Shown here in pieces: positions 25,391 to 33,728 of a DNA stretch of 40,806 nucleotides. Location of the stretch: assembly GCA_016782425.1 (NCBI GenBank), contig JADHYN010000002.1:1-40806 (forward strand). Direction: 5' to 3'. Both the position numbers and the translations under genes were made by a program. The notes under the pieces were generated by a model. It was not told the origin of the DNA. It did not search any database and saw nothing but the letters and a program-made list of their open reading frames with translations. Source of the DNA: Candidatus Omnitrophota bacterium. Its GTDB lineage: Bacteria > Omnitrophota > Gorgyraeia > JABMRN01 > RBG-13-46-9. Positions within the stretch are counted from its first letter, which is position 1; each line of letters opens with the position of its first letter.

Positions 25391-25497
25391 ATCCCCCACC
25401 ACTTTCTAAAATTACAATTTCTTGTTACTAAAGGCTTTGTCTTTATTATAATACACTATCACCACTTTTGTACATAGCATAGAAAGTGGCGGGGGAT
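25391..25497. mobile_element. MITE-like element, 107 bp, 18-bp inverted ends (copy 2)
   Basis: Ends atcccccaccactttcta (25391-25408) and tagaaagtggcgggggat (25480-25497) pair with one mismatch. The interior resembles the 19070-19175 element closely and carries a perfect TATAAT (minus strand, 25445-25450) reading toward cimA, with no good -35. Flanks cgaatt on the left and aattcg on the right may extend the inverted ends. Confidence 0.65.
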
Positions 25498-25509
25498 AAA
25501 TTCGCACTT

Positions 25510-25544
25510 ATAACTTATGTCGCATTTCATACTCCATAAGTTAT
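25510..25544 (-). terminator. Hairpin after lysC
   Basis: ataacttatg (25510-25519) and cataagttat (25535-25544) form a perfect 10-bp stem eight bases past the lysC stop. It lacks a U-run, so termination is uncertain; it may instead protect the lysC message. Confidence 0.45.
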
Positions 25545-25552
25545 GCGCTCAT

Positions 25553-26776
25553 TTATTTTCTTCCCAAGGCAAACGCCTTGTGTAAGGCCCTGACAGCCTC
25601 TTCTCCTCTTTTTTTCCTGACAACGCAGGATATTTTTATTTCGCTTGTGGAAATCATCTCTATGTTAATCTTCTTCTTGGCCAAAGCCTTGAACATCCTG
25701 GCTGCAACGCCTGAATGGCTCCTCATCCCTATTCCGACTACGGAAACCTTTGCAATGCCCCTGTCAAAGGTAAGCCCTCCTGCTTTTACGTTCTTGACGA
25801 CTTTTCTTATCGTCTTTAAGGCTCTCTCAAGATCGCTTGCTATCACGGTGAAGGAAACGTCGGTCGATCCCGTCCTCGAGACGTTCTGGATGATCATATC
25901 GATGTTTATGTTGTTTTTTGCTATTTGGCTGAAAATGCGGCCCGCAATGCCAGGCTTGTCGGGAACATCGCAAATTGTCACCTTCGCCTCATTTTTATTT
26001 AAGGTAACTCCGCTAACTAGCACATCTTCCATCGCGTTAACCTCCTTCGTTATAAAAGTACCCTGTTTCTCCGAGAAACTGCCCCTGACATGTAGCGGTA
26101 TATTGAACTTGCCCGCAAGCTCTACACTTCTTGCCTGAAGTACCTGCGCCCCTAAAGAGGCCATTTCAAGCATCTCCTCGTAACTAATTCTATCCAGCTT
26201 CCTTGCGTTTTTTACTATGCGCGGATTCGCGGTGTACACGCCGTCTACATCCGTATATATTTCGCACACGTCTGCTTTAAGCGCTTTCGCAAGTGCAACG
26301 GCAGTTGTATCCGAACCGCCACGGCCGAGAGTGGTAATATCCTGCGCCAGTGTAACACCCTGAAAACCGGCAACTATGACAATCTTGCCTTTCTTCAGTT
26401 CTTCATGGATCCTTCTGGCATTTATGGCAATAATCCTGGCCTTGGTATGAGAGGTATCGGTTATTATACCGACCTGCGCTCCCGTGAATGATATAGCTTC
26501 TTTTCCCAGTTTGTGTACTGCCATCGCCAATAAAGCCATGGAAACCTGTTCGCCGGTTGAGATAAGCATGTCGAGCTCTCTCTCGGAAGGCACCTTGCTT
26601 ATTCTTGAAGCCAGGCCAAGCAATTCGTCAGTCGTATCCCCCAGGGCGCTCACAACAGCAACAACATCGTATCCTTTCTTTTTATAAGAAATAATTTTCT
26701 TCGCGACAATCATGATTTTCTCGATGTTTTCTACGCTAGTTCCGCCATACTTTTGAACAACTAATTTCTTTGCCAT
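25553..26776 (-). CDS. lysC: Aspartate kinase
   Basis: The 407-aa monofunctional aspartokinase starts [20 protein letters not shown], has the [14 protein letters not shown] and [17 protein letters not shown] motifs, [18 protein letters not shown], and two C-terminal ACT domains (about residues 265-405) for feedback by lysine and/or threonine. It phosphorylates aspartate at the head of the Lys/Thr/Met/Ile pathway. It lies two bases after cstA and in the same run as hom, thrC and the ApgM-like gene, so most of the threonine pathway is transcribed together. Aspartate-semialdehyde dehydrogenase is absent from the window. Confidence 0.97.
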   Translation of the reverse strand: MAKKLVVQKYGGTSVENIEKIMIVAKKIISYKKKGYDVVAVVSALGDTTDELLGLASRISKVPSERELDMLISTGEQVSMALLAMAVHKLGKEAISFTGAQVGIITDTSHTKARIIAINARRIHEELKKGKIVIVAGFQGVTLAQDITTLGRGGSDTTAVALAKALKADVCEIYTDVDGVYTANPRIVKNARKLDRISYEEMLEMASLGAQVLQARSVELAGKFNIPLHVRGSFSEKQGTFITKEVNAMEDVLVSGVTLNKNEAKVTICDVPDKPGIAGRIFSQIAKNNINIDMIIQNVSRTGSTDVSFTVIASDLERALKTIRKVVKNVKAGGLTFDRGIAKVSVVGIGMRSHSGVAARMFKALAKKKINIEMISTSEIKISCVVRKKRGEEAVRALHKAFALGRK

Positions 26777-26778
26777 TT

Positions 26779-28404
26779 TCAGTATTTCCTTCCCAATATG
26801 TTTTTCTTCACTTGAAATATCCTTCTAATGGCCAAAAAGGCCTCGAATAGAACAAATGCAGCAAGGCACAATAAAACAAAAGCTACAACTAGGAGTAAAG
26901 TATTCTGTGTTTTCGCATACCCGATAAACTGCAAAATAAGGGCTCCTGTTGCTGTCGCCAGCATGAAAAGCATAGGTATTAACGTATAAAGAACCTGCTT
27001 TCTCCTGGACAAGAGCCAGCTTGTAATAACAATCAAGGCTAAAGCGGCGATGAGCTGATTGGCGGAACCGAAGATAGGCCAGATCTCGTTCCACTCCCCG
27101 CTTAAACCAAGCCATCCCGCCAGGGCTACGACTATAATTGTAGCCGCAAATCTATTCTTTATCCTGAAAAGCTCTTGGGCAAGGTATCGGGCAATCCTTG
27201 TAGCTGTATCCAGGGTAGTCAGGATAAAACTGTTAAGTATCATCATTGCAAAAACCCCGCCAAAGGTACCAAGGAAAATCTTGGTAACCTCGTTATATCC
27301 TATTCCAAAGGCGCCCACGGGGCCCGCGCCTCTCTCAACTACTTCCGCGAGAGTGTTTGTTTCTTTAAAAGCCGCCGCGATAACAAGTACTGCCATGACA
27401 GCGAGAATTCCCTCTGTTATCATTGCTCCGTAGCCTATGCGTCTAGCGTCTTTTTCGCTTTCTAGCTGCTTAGAAGTAGTACCGCTTGCGACAACAGAAT
27501 GGAATCCGCTCACGGCGCCGCATGCCACCGTAACAAAAAGAATCGGCCACAGCTTGAGATTGCGAGTACCGCCCCAACCCAAAAACGCCGGAAAACTTAT
27601 ATCAGGCCGGGTTAGTATAATTCCGACATATCCAAAAACTATACCAAAAAGTAACAAATAGCTCGAGAGATAATCCCTCGGCTGTAAAAGTATATTAACC
27701 GGGGTAACGCTTGCCAAAAAGGCATAACAAAGAAGAATCACGCCCCAGATGTGCGTAGCGTTATCACCTAAAATAATCGGGTAATGCCTGCCTAAAAACA
27801 TTGCCCCTACCAGAAGCCCAAGCCCCAAAACGGTAACAGTCGGCTGATGGAGCTTCAGGTTGTACAAAAGAAATCCGACCAGAATCGCTATAGGAATTAA
27901 GCTCAAAGAGGGAATTGCTATTTCCGGTTTTACGATAAATGTTTTGGCGCATATGTGTACAAAGACCGATATTATCAGTATAAGTGTAAGAAGCAAGAAT
28001 ATCAGAAAAACTATTTTTGCATTTTTTGAAATCGTATCCTTTGCAATGTCGGCTATGGAAGTACCGCCATGCCTTGTGGATATAATAAGAGAGCAGTAAT
28101 CGTGGATTCCGCCTATAAAGACGCTCCCGAGAACTACCCAAATCAGGGCCGGCGCCCATCCCCATATGGAAACAGCTAATATGGGACCGACAATCGGCGC
28201 GGCTCCTGCAATAGAAGCAAAATGATGCCCGAAAAGAACCGACCAGTGTTTTGCAGGGACGTAATCAACGCCGTCGTATTTTGTGTATGCTGGTGTTTTT
28301 CTCCGGGGATCTATTTTTATCAGTTTTTCTACCCGCTTGCTATAGAAGAAAAATCCAAAGAGAAAAAACCCGCCGCACAATATCATTAAGATTACCGAAT
28401 TCAC
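26779..28404 (-). CDS. cstA: Carbon starvation protein A family transporter
   Basis: The 541-aa membrane protein has about 14-16 hydrophobic helices. It shows the family motifs [23 protein letters not shown] (near 57-80), [20 protein letters not shown] and [11 protein letters not shown]. coli CstA is longer (about 700 aa), and shorter members like this one are common elsewhere. Characterised relatives import pyruvate or peptides at the inner membrane. Its place between the probable homoserine kinase and aspartate kinase is not a usual CstA context. Amino-acid or 2-oxoacid transport tied to the threonine/isoleucine pathway is a reasonable but untested idea. Start ATG 28404 lies three bases past the preceding gene. 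Confidence 0.9.
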   Translation of the reverse strand: MNSVILMILCGGFFLFGFFFYSKRVEKLIKIDPRRKTPAYTKYDGVDYVPAKHWSVLFGHHFASIAGAAPIVGPILAVSIWGWAPALIWVVLGSVFIGGIHDYCSLIISTRHGGTSIADIAKDTISKNAKIVFLIFLLLTLILIISVFVHICAKTFIVKPEIAIPSLSLIPIAILVGFLLYNLKLHQPTVTVLGLGLLVGAMFLGRHYPIILGDNATHIWGVILLCYAFLASVTPVNILLQPRDYLSSYLLLFGIVFGYVGIILTRPDISFPAFLGWGGTRNLKLWPILFVTVACGAVSGFHSVVASGTTSKQLESEKDARRIGYGAMITEGILAVMAVLVIAAAFKETNTLAEVVERGAGPVGAFGIGYNEVTKIFLGTFGGVFAMMILNSFILTTLDTATRIARYLAQELFRIKNRFAATIIVVALAGWLGLSGEWNEIWPIFGSANQLIAALALIVITSWLLSRRKQVLYTLIPMLFMLATATGALILQFIGYAKTQNTLLLVVAFVLLCLAAFVLFEAFLAIRRIFQVKKNILGRKY

Positions 28405-28407
28405 AAT

Positions 28408-29619
28408 CTATTCTGTTCCCTGTATTAGATTTTTCATTAGAAGATGGCCTTCTCCCAAAACAAGCGTGCTCGATTTTGCCGCCTGTTCCGTAAAGACGCA
28501 TGCGGTGTCAACCTCGACACCAACTCCCGCAATTACAAAAGGTATCGGATCAGTCGTATGCGTCCTCAAGGCTATCGGCGTTGCGTGGTCCGGCAGAACC
28601 ATTATCCTGAAATCCTTTCTATCCTTAAATTCTTCCCAAATGGTTCCTACAACGAACTTATCGAAATTTTCGATAGCGGTTATTTTTGCTCTTATATCGC
28701 CGTTATGACCTGCTTCATCGGCGGCTTCCACATGTACGAATACAAAGTCACCCTTCTCCAAGGATTTAACCGCATATTCTCCCTTGCCTTTAAAATTCGT
28801 ATCATAATAACCGGTGGCGCCCGGTACTTCTATAACATCCAGTCCTACGATTTTACCGATACCCTTAATCAAATCAACGGCTGAAATTATAGATCCTGTT
28901 ACGCCGTAAAGCTCCTTGAATAAAGGCATATCAGGCATTATACCTTGTCCCCACAACCATATTGAATTAGCGGGATTTTCGCCAAGATCGATTCTTACCT
29001 TATTAATATTGTGTCCGGCAAGAATCTCTTTTGATTTATTCATAAGATCTATTAAAATATCTTTACCTTCACCCTGCGGCAAATTCTTGGATATGCCTTT
29101 TCCTATAATGTCGTGCGGAGGCATGCACTTCAATTTGGAAATTTTGATAGCCTCTTCGCGCGAGGCTGTCTCAAGAACCATGAGGTGCCTGTAGCTCATG
29201 CCCGGATAGAATTTTATCTTATTGGTGCCGAGTTTTTTGTTTATTTCTTCAATGATAATTTTTGCTTCCTTCGTGGTTATGTGGCCTGCTGAGTAATCTA
29301 CCATCTTGCCTCCCGTCTGGGTCACCACATTGCATCTGAAAGCAACGTCTTTCTCGCTCAAACTTACCCCAATATTCACCGCTTCTAACGGGCCTCTGCC
29401 CGAGTAATATTTCTTGGGGTCATATCCAAGTATCGAAAGATTGGCTACATCACTTGCAGGCGTCATGCCTTTTGGTATGGTTGTGGCAATGCCGAGTCTT
29501 CCCTTTTTTACGATTTCGTCCATGTATTTTCTATCGGCAACTTCTAGAGTGGTGCGGCCGTTCAATTCGTCAAGCGGCCTCCCGCTCATCCCATCCCCAA
29601 CCAAAACTATGTATTTCAT
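28408..29619 (-). CDS. apgM: ApgM-family phosphomutase-like enzyme, probable homoserine kinase
   Basis: About 403 aa from ATG 29619 (MKYIVLVGDGMSGRP), which has a strong GGAGG site; a longer frame reaches into repeat DNA and is rejected. The alkaline-phosphatase-superfamily metal and nucleophile sites are present: GDG near residue 9, TPASDVANLSILGYDP with Ser56, and LPDHATPIALRTHTTDP near the end. Automatic annotation would call it 2,3-bisphosphoglycerate-independent phosphoglycerate mutase. However, a branch of this family (TIGR02535) is proposed, and in Bacteroides reported, to act as homoserine kinase in genomes lacking ThrB. Here it sits among hom, thrC and lysC with no thrB in the cluster, so homoserine phosphorylation is my preferred function. 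Confidence 0.85.
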   Translation of the reverse strand: MKYIVLVGDGMSGRPLDELNGRTTLEVADRKYMDEIVKKGRLGIATTIPKGMTPASDVANLSILGYDPKKYYSGRGPLEAVNIGVSLSEKDVAFRCNVVTQTGGKMVDYSAGHITTKEAKIIIEEINKKLGTNKIKFYPGMSYRHLMVLETASREEAIKISKLKCMPPHDIIGKGISKNLPQGEGKDILIDLMNKSKEILAGHNINKVRIDLGENPANSIWLWGQGIMPDMPLFKELYGVTGSIISAVDLIKGIGKIVGLDVIEVPGATGYYDTNFKGKGEYAVKSLEKGDFVFVHVEAADEAGHNGDIRAKITAIENFDKFVVGTIWEEFKDRKDFRIMVLPDHATPIALRTHTTDPIPFVIAGVGVEVDTACVFTEQAAKSSTLVLGEGHLLMKNLIQGTE

Positions 29620-29677
29620 ACTACCTCCATACTTTTTCAATCGAAGCCAAATCATCAGAGTCGGGGCGCGCGGATTC

Positions 29678-29753
29678 TCCCGCAAAGAGAATATTCAAAG
29701 AAGAATCTTTGCGGCATCCCGTAGAATTTCTCCTGGAGAATCTTCATACGGGA
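29678..29753. mobile_element. 76-bp double-hairpin insertion in the tRNA-Pro copy
   Basis: Two adjacent hairpins, one with ccgcaaaga/tctttgcgg arms and one with tcccgta/tacggga arms, fill the space between ggattc and gaaccg. The whole begins tcccg and ends cggga. It splits the T-loop palindrome TTCGAA exactly at its centre. No target duplication is evident. Confidence 0.6.
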
Positions 29754-29770
29754 GAACCGCGGACCTCTTG

Positions 29771-29876
29771 CCCCGTTCCAAATCGTCCTAAGAAAGTTTT
29801 AAATAGAACTTTTGTTTTCAGCAGCTGAAAATTTTTGATATAAATTAAAATTTTTTGTGGGCGATTTGGAACGGGG
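29771..29876. mobile_element. 106-bp MITE-like element with 18-bp inverted ends in the tRNA-Pro copy
   Basis: Left end ccccgttccaaatcgtcc (29771-29788) and right end gggcgatttggaacgggg (29859-29876) pair with one mismatch. Flanking cttg occurs on both sides (29767-29770, 29877-29880), a four-base target duplication; removing the element and one cttg restores the tRNA sequence. The interior is A/T-rich with a ttttcagcagctgaaaa palindrome. Confidence 0.75.
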
Positions 29877-29920
29877 CTTGCACCCCAAGCCATTCCTGCA
29901 AAAATTCTTTGACGTAAATA

Positions 29921-29998
29921 TGGTCGGGATGCGCGGATTCGAACCGCGGACCTCTTGCACCCCAAGCAAGCGCGCTTACCAAACTGCGCTACATCCCG
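29921..29998 (-). tRNA. tRNA-Pro (anticodon GGG)
   Basis: The minus strand folds as a complete cloverleaf. The acceptor CGGGATG pairs with CATCCCG; the D arm is GCGCAGTTTGGTAAGCGC; the anticodon arm CTTGC-TTGGGGT-GCAAG has GGG at positions 34-36; the T arm is CGCGGTTCGAATCCGCG; then discriminator A and an encoded CCA. It reads CCC/CCU proline codons. It lies between thrC and the ApgM-like gene. Confidence 0.97.
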
Positions 29999-30000
29999 TG

Positions 30001-30027
30001 AATTTTTTGCTTTAAGAAAAATTCATC
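30001..30027 (-). terminator. A/T-rich hairpin between thrC and tRNA-Pro
   Basis: tgaatttttt and aaaaattca form an A/T stem (about 30001-30027) directly ahead of the tRNA. It could be a weak terminator for thrC or a processing site; the stem has almost no GC, so confidence is low. Confidence 0.3.
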
Positions 30028-30083
30028 CCGAAATTGCGACCTTATGGGAGCAATTGAGGGAAATATATTTTCGCTAGAAAATT

Positions 30084-31133
30084 TCAAAAACCTATCTCTT
30101 TTACAATACCGTCCAGTTTCGCCGGAAGAACTTTGGGTTTCTCGATACTGGCTATGGCTCTCTCCGGATCCTTCAGTCCGTGTCCGGTCAAAACGCAAAC
30201 TATCTTAAGTTCCTCGCCTTTAAAGTAGTCTTGTTTTGCTTTCTTTAATACCCCGGCTACGCTCGCCGCTGAAGCAGGCTCTACGAATATGCCTTCTTTT
30301 GAAGCCAGCAGTTTATAGGCGTTTAAAATCTCCTCATCCGTAACCGCTTCGATTAATCCGCCTGATTCGTCTCTGGCAGCCTTGGCTTTTTCCCAGCTTG
30401 CAGGATTTCCTATTTTGATAGCGGTTGCAATGGTCTTCGGATTCTTTACCACATGCCCCTTGACTATCGGCGAGGCGCCTTCGGCCTGAAATCCGATCAT
30501 CCTGGGAAGACTATTTATCCTGCCTTTTTCTTTATACTCTTTATAGCCCTTCCAGTAAGCGGTAATATTACCGGCGTTTCCTACGGGAATCGCGTGGTAA
30601 TCCGGGGCTTCCGTCAGGACATCACAAATCTCAAATGCACCTGTTTTCTGGCCTTCAATCCTATTCGGATTTAATGAATTAACCAGCGTGATTGGGTACT
30701 TTTCGGTAATCTCTATTACCAATTTTAAACAGTCGTCAAAATTTCCCTTTACGGCGATCACCTGAGCGCCGTGGATAAGCGCCTGCGCAAGCTTTCCCAG
30801 TGCTATCGAGCCCTCCGGTATTAAGACAATGCACTTTATTTTAGCGCAGGCCGCATACGCTGCGGCTGAAGCCGAAGTGTTTCCGGTAGAAGCGCACATT
30901 ACAGCTTCTTGACCCTCTTCGATGGCCTTCGAAACAGCCATGGTCATGCCTCTATCCTTGAAAGAGCCTGTCGGATTGAGTCCTTCGCATTTGAAATAGA
31001 CTTCCACATTCTTGCCGGCTAAACTTCCAATATACCTTGACTTGATAAGAGGGGTATTCCCCTCTTTCAAAGAGATTATAGGGGTTTTATCCGTTACCGG
31101 CAAAAATTCTTTATATCGTCTTATTACACCCAT
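30084..31133 (-). CDS. thrC: Threonine synthase
   Basis: The 349-aa PLP enzyme of the short (bacterial/archaeal type) class has GNTPLI, the PLP-lysine motif [11 protein letters not shown] (Lys59), [16 protein letters not shown] for phosphate binding and the late GHGLKDP motif. It converts O-phosphohomoserine to threonine. It starts two bases after hom, so the two are translated as a unit, and its substrate would be made by the ApgM-like enzyme downstream of the tRNA gene. Length and motifs are ordinary. Confidence 0.96.
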   Translation of the reverse strand: MGVIRRYKEFLPVTDKTPIISLKEGNTPLIKSRYIGSLAGKNVEVYFKCEGLNPTGSFKDRGMTMAVSKAIEEGQEAVMCASTGNTSASAAAYAACAKIKCIVLIPEGSIALGKLAQALIHGAQVIAVKGNFDDCLKLVIEITEKYPITLVNSLNPNRIEGQKTGAFEICDVLTEAPDYHAIPVGNAGNITAYWKGYKEYKEKGRINSLPRMIGFQAEGASPIVKGHVVKNPKTIATAIKIGNPASWEKAKAARDESGGLIEAVTDEEILNAYKLLASKEGIFVEPASAASVAGVLKKAKQDYFKGEELKIVCVLTGHGLKDPERAIASIEKPKVLPAKLDGIVKEIGF

Positions 31134-31135
31134 GA

Positions 31136-32431
31136 TTATCTTTCAATCCTTATTTTTACGGTTTTTTTAGTTATAAAGGGCAGCTTATCTATCTTTTTAA
31201 GGGCTCTATTCATCTTTCCCTCGTTAGCCTCGTGGGTTAGCATCACAATCGGAACGGACTGGCCCTTCTTTCTTTCCTTCTGGGTAACAGTGGCAATGCT
31301 TATTTTATTCTGGGCCAGGATGCTTGATACGCTTGACAAAACGCCGGGCCTGTCGATCGCGGAAAACCTCATATAATACCTGGTGGACAAATCATTGATT
31401 TTTCGCACCTTTCTTACGCCGCTATCAAATTCCATCTTGAATGCGCTCTTTGGTTTTTTGAAATCATCTATTCTCTTGGCTATTTCTATGATATCGCCTA
31501 CAACAGAGCTTGCTGCTGGAAAACTACCTGCTCCCCTTCCATAAAATAAAGTCGCTCCGACCATGTCGCCTCTGACAAATATGGCATTATTCTCGTCTTT
31601 TACGCTTGCCAGAATCTTCCGTAAATAAATAAGGGTAGGGTGAACCCTCAAATCCAATTCTTTTCCTGCTTTTTTGGCTATGGCTAACAGCTTAACCGCA
31701 TAACCCCATTTTTTGGCATACTGTATATCCATTGCATCTATCCGGTCGATACCTTCGACATGGATATCCTTTGGTTTAACGCTGAGGCCGAATCCCAAGA
31801 GCGCAAGGATTGCGAGCTTGTGGCAAGAATCGACTCCGCTTATGTCTAGCCTTGGATTTTTCTCGGCTATACCCTTGGTCTTTGCCTCACTTAGGGCCTC
31901 GCGAAATGTACAATTTTCTTCCGACATTTTGCTGAGAATGAAGTTTGAGGTGCCGTTTAATATACCGTAAATCAAGTCTATTTTATTTGATACCAAGTCT
32001 CGTCTCAGCACATCAATAATGGGTATGCCTCCGCCTACGCTTGCCTCAAAACCTAAATGGCTTCTGAACCGGGACGCAGCGGTAAATATCTCTTTACCGT
32101 GTTCGGCAAGGAGAGCCTTGTTTGCGGTAACGACATGTTTGCCGAGAGCGAGCGACTTTAAAATAATCTCTTTTGCTGGATGGATTCCGCCTATGAGCTC
32201 AACTATGATATCTATGTTCCTGTCTTTTATTACGGAATTTACGTCTTTTGTAAGAAGTCTCTTGGGCACACGAACGCCTTTTCTGGATCTTAAATCTTTA
32301 TCCGCGATTCTGGCCAGATTAACGGATACACCCGAGCGCTCCTCCAGGATCTTCTTTTTTGAAAGTAGCGTTTTGACTACTCCCTTCCCTACGGTGCCAA
32401 ATCCTACAAGTCCAACGTTTACCTTTTTCAT
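31136..32431 (-). CDS. hom: Homoserine dehydrogenase with ACT domain
   Basis: The 431-aa enzyme has an N-terminal Rossmann fold ([18 protein letters not shown]), the catalytic-domain blocks [13 protein letters not shown] (about residues 100-112), [13 protein letters not shown] and [12 protein letters not shown], and a C-terminal ACT domain (about 355-431) beginning [19 protein letters not shown]. It reduces aspartate semialdehyde to homoserine; the ACT domain normally mediates threonine feedback. The ATG overlaps the gpsA stop as ATGA and is preceded by GGAGG inside gpsA, so translation is coupled. Confidence 0.96.
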   Translation of the reverse strand: MKKVNVGLVGFGTVGKGVVKTLLSKKKILEERSGVSVNLARIADKDLRSRKGVRVPKRLLTKDVNSVIKDRNIDIIVELIGGIHPAKEIILKSLALGKHVVTANKALLAEHGKEIFTAASRFRSHLGFEASVGGGIPIIDVLRRDLVSNKIDLIYGILNGTSNFILSKMSEENCTFREALSEAKTKGIAEKNPRLDISGVDSCHKLAILALLGFGLSVKPKDIHVEGIDRIDAMDIQYAKKWGYAVKLLAIAKKAGKELDLRVHPTLIYLRKILASVKDENNAIFVRGDMVGATLFYGRGAGSFPAASSVVGDIIEIAKRIDDFKKPKSAFKMEFDSGVRKVRKINDLSTRYYMRFSAIDRPGVLSSVSSILAQNKISIATVTQKERKKGQSVPIVMLTHEANEGKMNRALKKIDKLPFITKKTVKIRIER

Positions 32432-33417
32432 ATCGCCTCCACTTTAAGGGATCTGGTCATCAACTCCCGAACAGCATCTTTAGGTTCTTTGTTTTCATAC
32501 AGGGCCTGGTAAATTTTTTCCGTTATAGGCATCTCCGCCTGTATCTTTTTCGACAATTCGTAAGCGGATTTAGCCGTGGTAACGCCCTCTATAATCATCT
32601 CTGTCTTTTTTAAAATGTCTTTAAGCTTTTTCCCTTTTCCTATTTCTTCGCCAAGACAGCGGTTTCTTGAATGGGGGCTCATGCATGTCGTGGCGAGGTC
32701 TCCCAGGCCGCTCAAACCAAAAAAGGTCTCTTTTTTGGCGCCCATTTTGACGCCGAGCCTGATTATTTCTACGAGCCCCCTAGTCAAAAGTGCTGCTTTT
32801 GTATTCACGCCGAAACCCATGCCATCAGAAATACCGGCTGCGATGGCTATGATATTCTTAAGTGCCCCGCCCAACTCAACGCCGATTAGATCGCAAGATG
32901 TATATACCCTGAAGTTTGTGGTAGTGAAAATATCCTGAACTTCCCTGGCAAAATTTAAGTCTTCCGAAGCTGCCACAACGGTAGTTGGAAGGTTTCTGGC
33001 TACCTCGAAAGATATGCTGGGTCCTGAAAGAACGCTTATTTTGCTATTGTCCAAGACCTCCTTTATGACTTCGGAAGGCCTCTTTAACGTTCCGGTCTCT
33101 ATTCCTTTTGTAAGGGAAATTATTTTTTCGCCGATTTTGCCTTTGAATTTGGCAACAGTTTCGCGTAAGTACCTAGAAGGTATAGCAATTACGTTAACGG
33201 CGTCCTTTGTTATGACGTCTCTATCCGATGTTAAAAGGACACCACCTGGTATTTTTATGCCCGGAAGAAATTTACGATTGACCCTCTCTTTCTTTAAAAG
33301 AGCGATATATTCCGGAAACGCTCCCCACAGCGTCACATCGTAGCCTTTGTCGGCAAGAAGAATGGCTATCGTAGTTCCCCATCCTCCGTCACCAAGAACT
33401 GTAATTTTTCTCTTCAT
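32428..33417 (-). CDS. gpsA: Glycerol-3-phosphate dehydrogenase [NAD(P)+]
   Basis: About 329 aa from ATG 33417 (MKRKITVLGDGGWGTTIAI). A longer frame adds 29 hydrophobic residues upstream through the promoter and is rejected. The GxGxxG nucleotide site is GDGGWG; SLTKGIE, LSGPSISFEVA and the catalytic-Lys region GVELGGALKNIIAIAAGI are present, as is GLGDLATTCMSPHSRNR. It makes sn-glycerol-3-phosphate for phospholipid synthesis, feeding PlsY and PgsA encoded further upstream. It is first in the gpsA-hom-thrC unit. No ribosome site is present and the promoter lies so close that the message may be nearly leaderless. Confidence 0.94.
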   Translation of the reverse strand: MKRKITVLGDGGWGTTIAILLADKGYDVTLWGAFPEYIALLKKERVNRKFLPGIKIPGGVLLTSDRDVITKDAVNVIAIPSRYLRETVAKFKGKIGEKIISLTKGIETGTLKRPSEVIKEVLDNSKISVLSGPSISFEVARNLPTTVVAASEDLNFAREVQDIFTTTNFRVYTSCDLIGVELGGALKNIIAIAAGISDGMGFGVNTKAALLTRGLVEIIRLGVKMGAKKETFFGLSGLGDLATTCMSPHSRNRCLGEEIGKGKKLKDILKKTEMIIEGVTTAKSAYELSKKIQAEMPITEKIYQALYENKEPKDAVRELMTRSLKVEAI

Positions 33418-33427
33418 ATATAGCGAA

Positions 33428-33456
33428 ATATTAGCATATATGTAATACTTAGTCAA
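33428..33456 (-). promoter_or_regulatory. Promoter for gpsA-hom-thrC, close to the start codon
   Basis: Minus-strand -35 TTGACT (33451-33456) and -10 TAATAT (33428-33433) have a 17-base spacer. Only 10 bases separate the -10 box from the gpsA ATG, leaving a predicted leader of about 3-5 bases. Confidence 0.6.
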
Positions 33457-33528
33457 TATTAATAAAGAGAGGCAAGAGAGACTTGCAAGGAGTGGTATTC
33501 GCAAGGAGGCAAGGGAGGCTCTCGGACA

Positions 33529-33563
33529 TAAAAAAAGGGAAGTATAGACACTATACTTCCCCC
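33529..33563 (-). terminator. Strong terminator of the 119-aa/39-aa unit
   Basis: gggaagtatag (33537-33547) and ctatacttccc (33551-33561) form a perfect 11-bp stem with loop aca. On the minus strand a run of six or more T follows directly. The span 33457-33528 between it and the gpsA promoter shows only purine-rich sequence (aaggaggcaagggaggct). Confidence 0.9.
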
Positions 33564-33565
33564 AA

Positions 33566-33597
33566 AAGCCCCGGTTTATATTATAGTCGCGGGCTTT
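33566..33597 (-). terminator. First hairpin after the 39-aa peptide
   Basis: On the minus strand AAAGCCC pairs with GGGCTTT around an A/T-rich loop, with TT after it. It overlaps the peptide stop codon and precedes the stronger terminator, giving a double terminator. Confidence 0.55.
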
Positions 33598-33715
33598 ATT
33601 TATTTACAAATCTATTTTCAAGCAAACTTAACTTCCTGTCAATGACATGTACCTTGAGCAGGACGATTAAAAAGATTGCCATGTGAAATACGCTTTTGTA
33701 ATTTTCCAGATGCAT
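33596..33715 (-). CDS. Putative 39-aa single-pass membrane peptide
   Basis: ATG 33715 to TAA 33596 encodes MHLENYKSVFHMAIFLIVLL (residues 1-20), then a charged tail KVHVIDRKLS and an end at ENRFVNK. A hydrophobic helix of about 10-12 residues (MAIFLIVLLKV) in the middle suggests a peripheral or short membrane anchor. An AGGAGA ribosome site lies six bases upstream. The start is 13 bases past the stop of the 119-aa gene and the frame ends exactly at the first terminator hairpin, a tidy fit for a real gene. I know no homologue. It could be a toxin-like or regulatory small protein, but nothing shows that directly. Confidence 0.55.
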   Translation of the reverse strand: MHLENYKSVFHMAIFLIVLLKVHVIDRKLSLLENRFVNK

Positions 33716-33728
33716 TTTACGTCTCCTA

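Larger units (their letters stand above)
25276..25497. repeat. Intergenic repeat module, copy 2 (upstream of cimA)
   Basis: Same order as copy 1: aatgagacc; a hairpin with arms cagatttaagaaaatc (25285-25300) and gattttcgtaaatctg (25304-25319); a linker; gaagggtcgaattga; and a 107-bp element with 18-bp ends. The hairpin arms differ from those of copy 1 yet still pair apart from one position. Copy 2 has an added 33-base hairpin in the linker (25343-25375). No gene lies between lysC and cimA. Confidence 0.85.
29661..29890 (-). pseudogene. Interrupted partial copy of tRNA-Pro (3' half)
   Basis: Three blocks match the intact tRNA-Pro at 29921-29998 in order: tcggggcgcgcggattc (29661-29677, two mismatches; acceptor and T arm), gaaccgcggacctcttg (29754-29770, exact; T arm and variable loop) and caccccaagc (29881-29890, exact; anticodon loop). 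Between them lie a 76-base double hairpin and a 106-base inverted-end element. The 5' half of the tRNA is not recognisable. It starts about 30 bases after the intact tRNA, in the same orientation. Confidence 0.75.

Noticed and set aside
18989-25497. Integron attC sites for the variable-arm hairpins
   Set aside because: No R box/L box consensus, no integrase and no cassette structure; the flanking genes are ordinary housekeeping genes.
29620-29685. Longer ApgM-like start MRENPRAP
   Set aside because: It is derived from the tRNA-like block and repeat DNA; ATG 29619 has a GGAGG site and the correct family start.
33418-33504. Hydrophobic N-terminal extension of GpsA resembling a signal peptide
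   Set aside because: It spans the predicted promoter, and GpsA is a cytoplasmic enzyme starting at the Rossmann fold.
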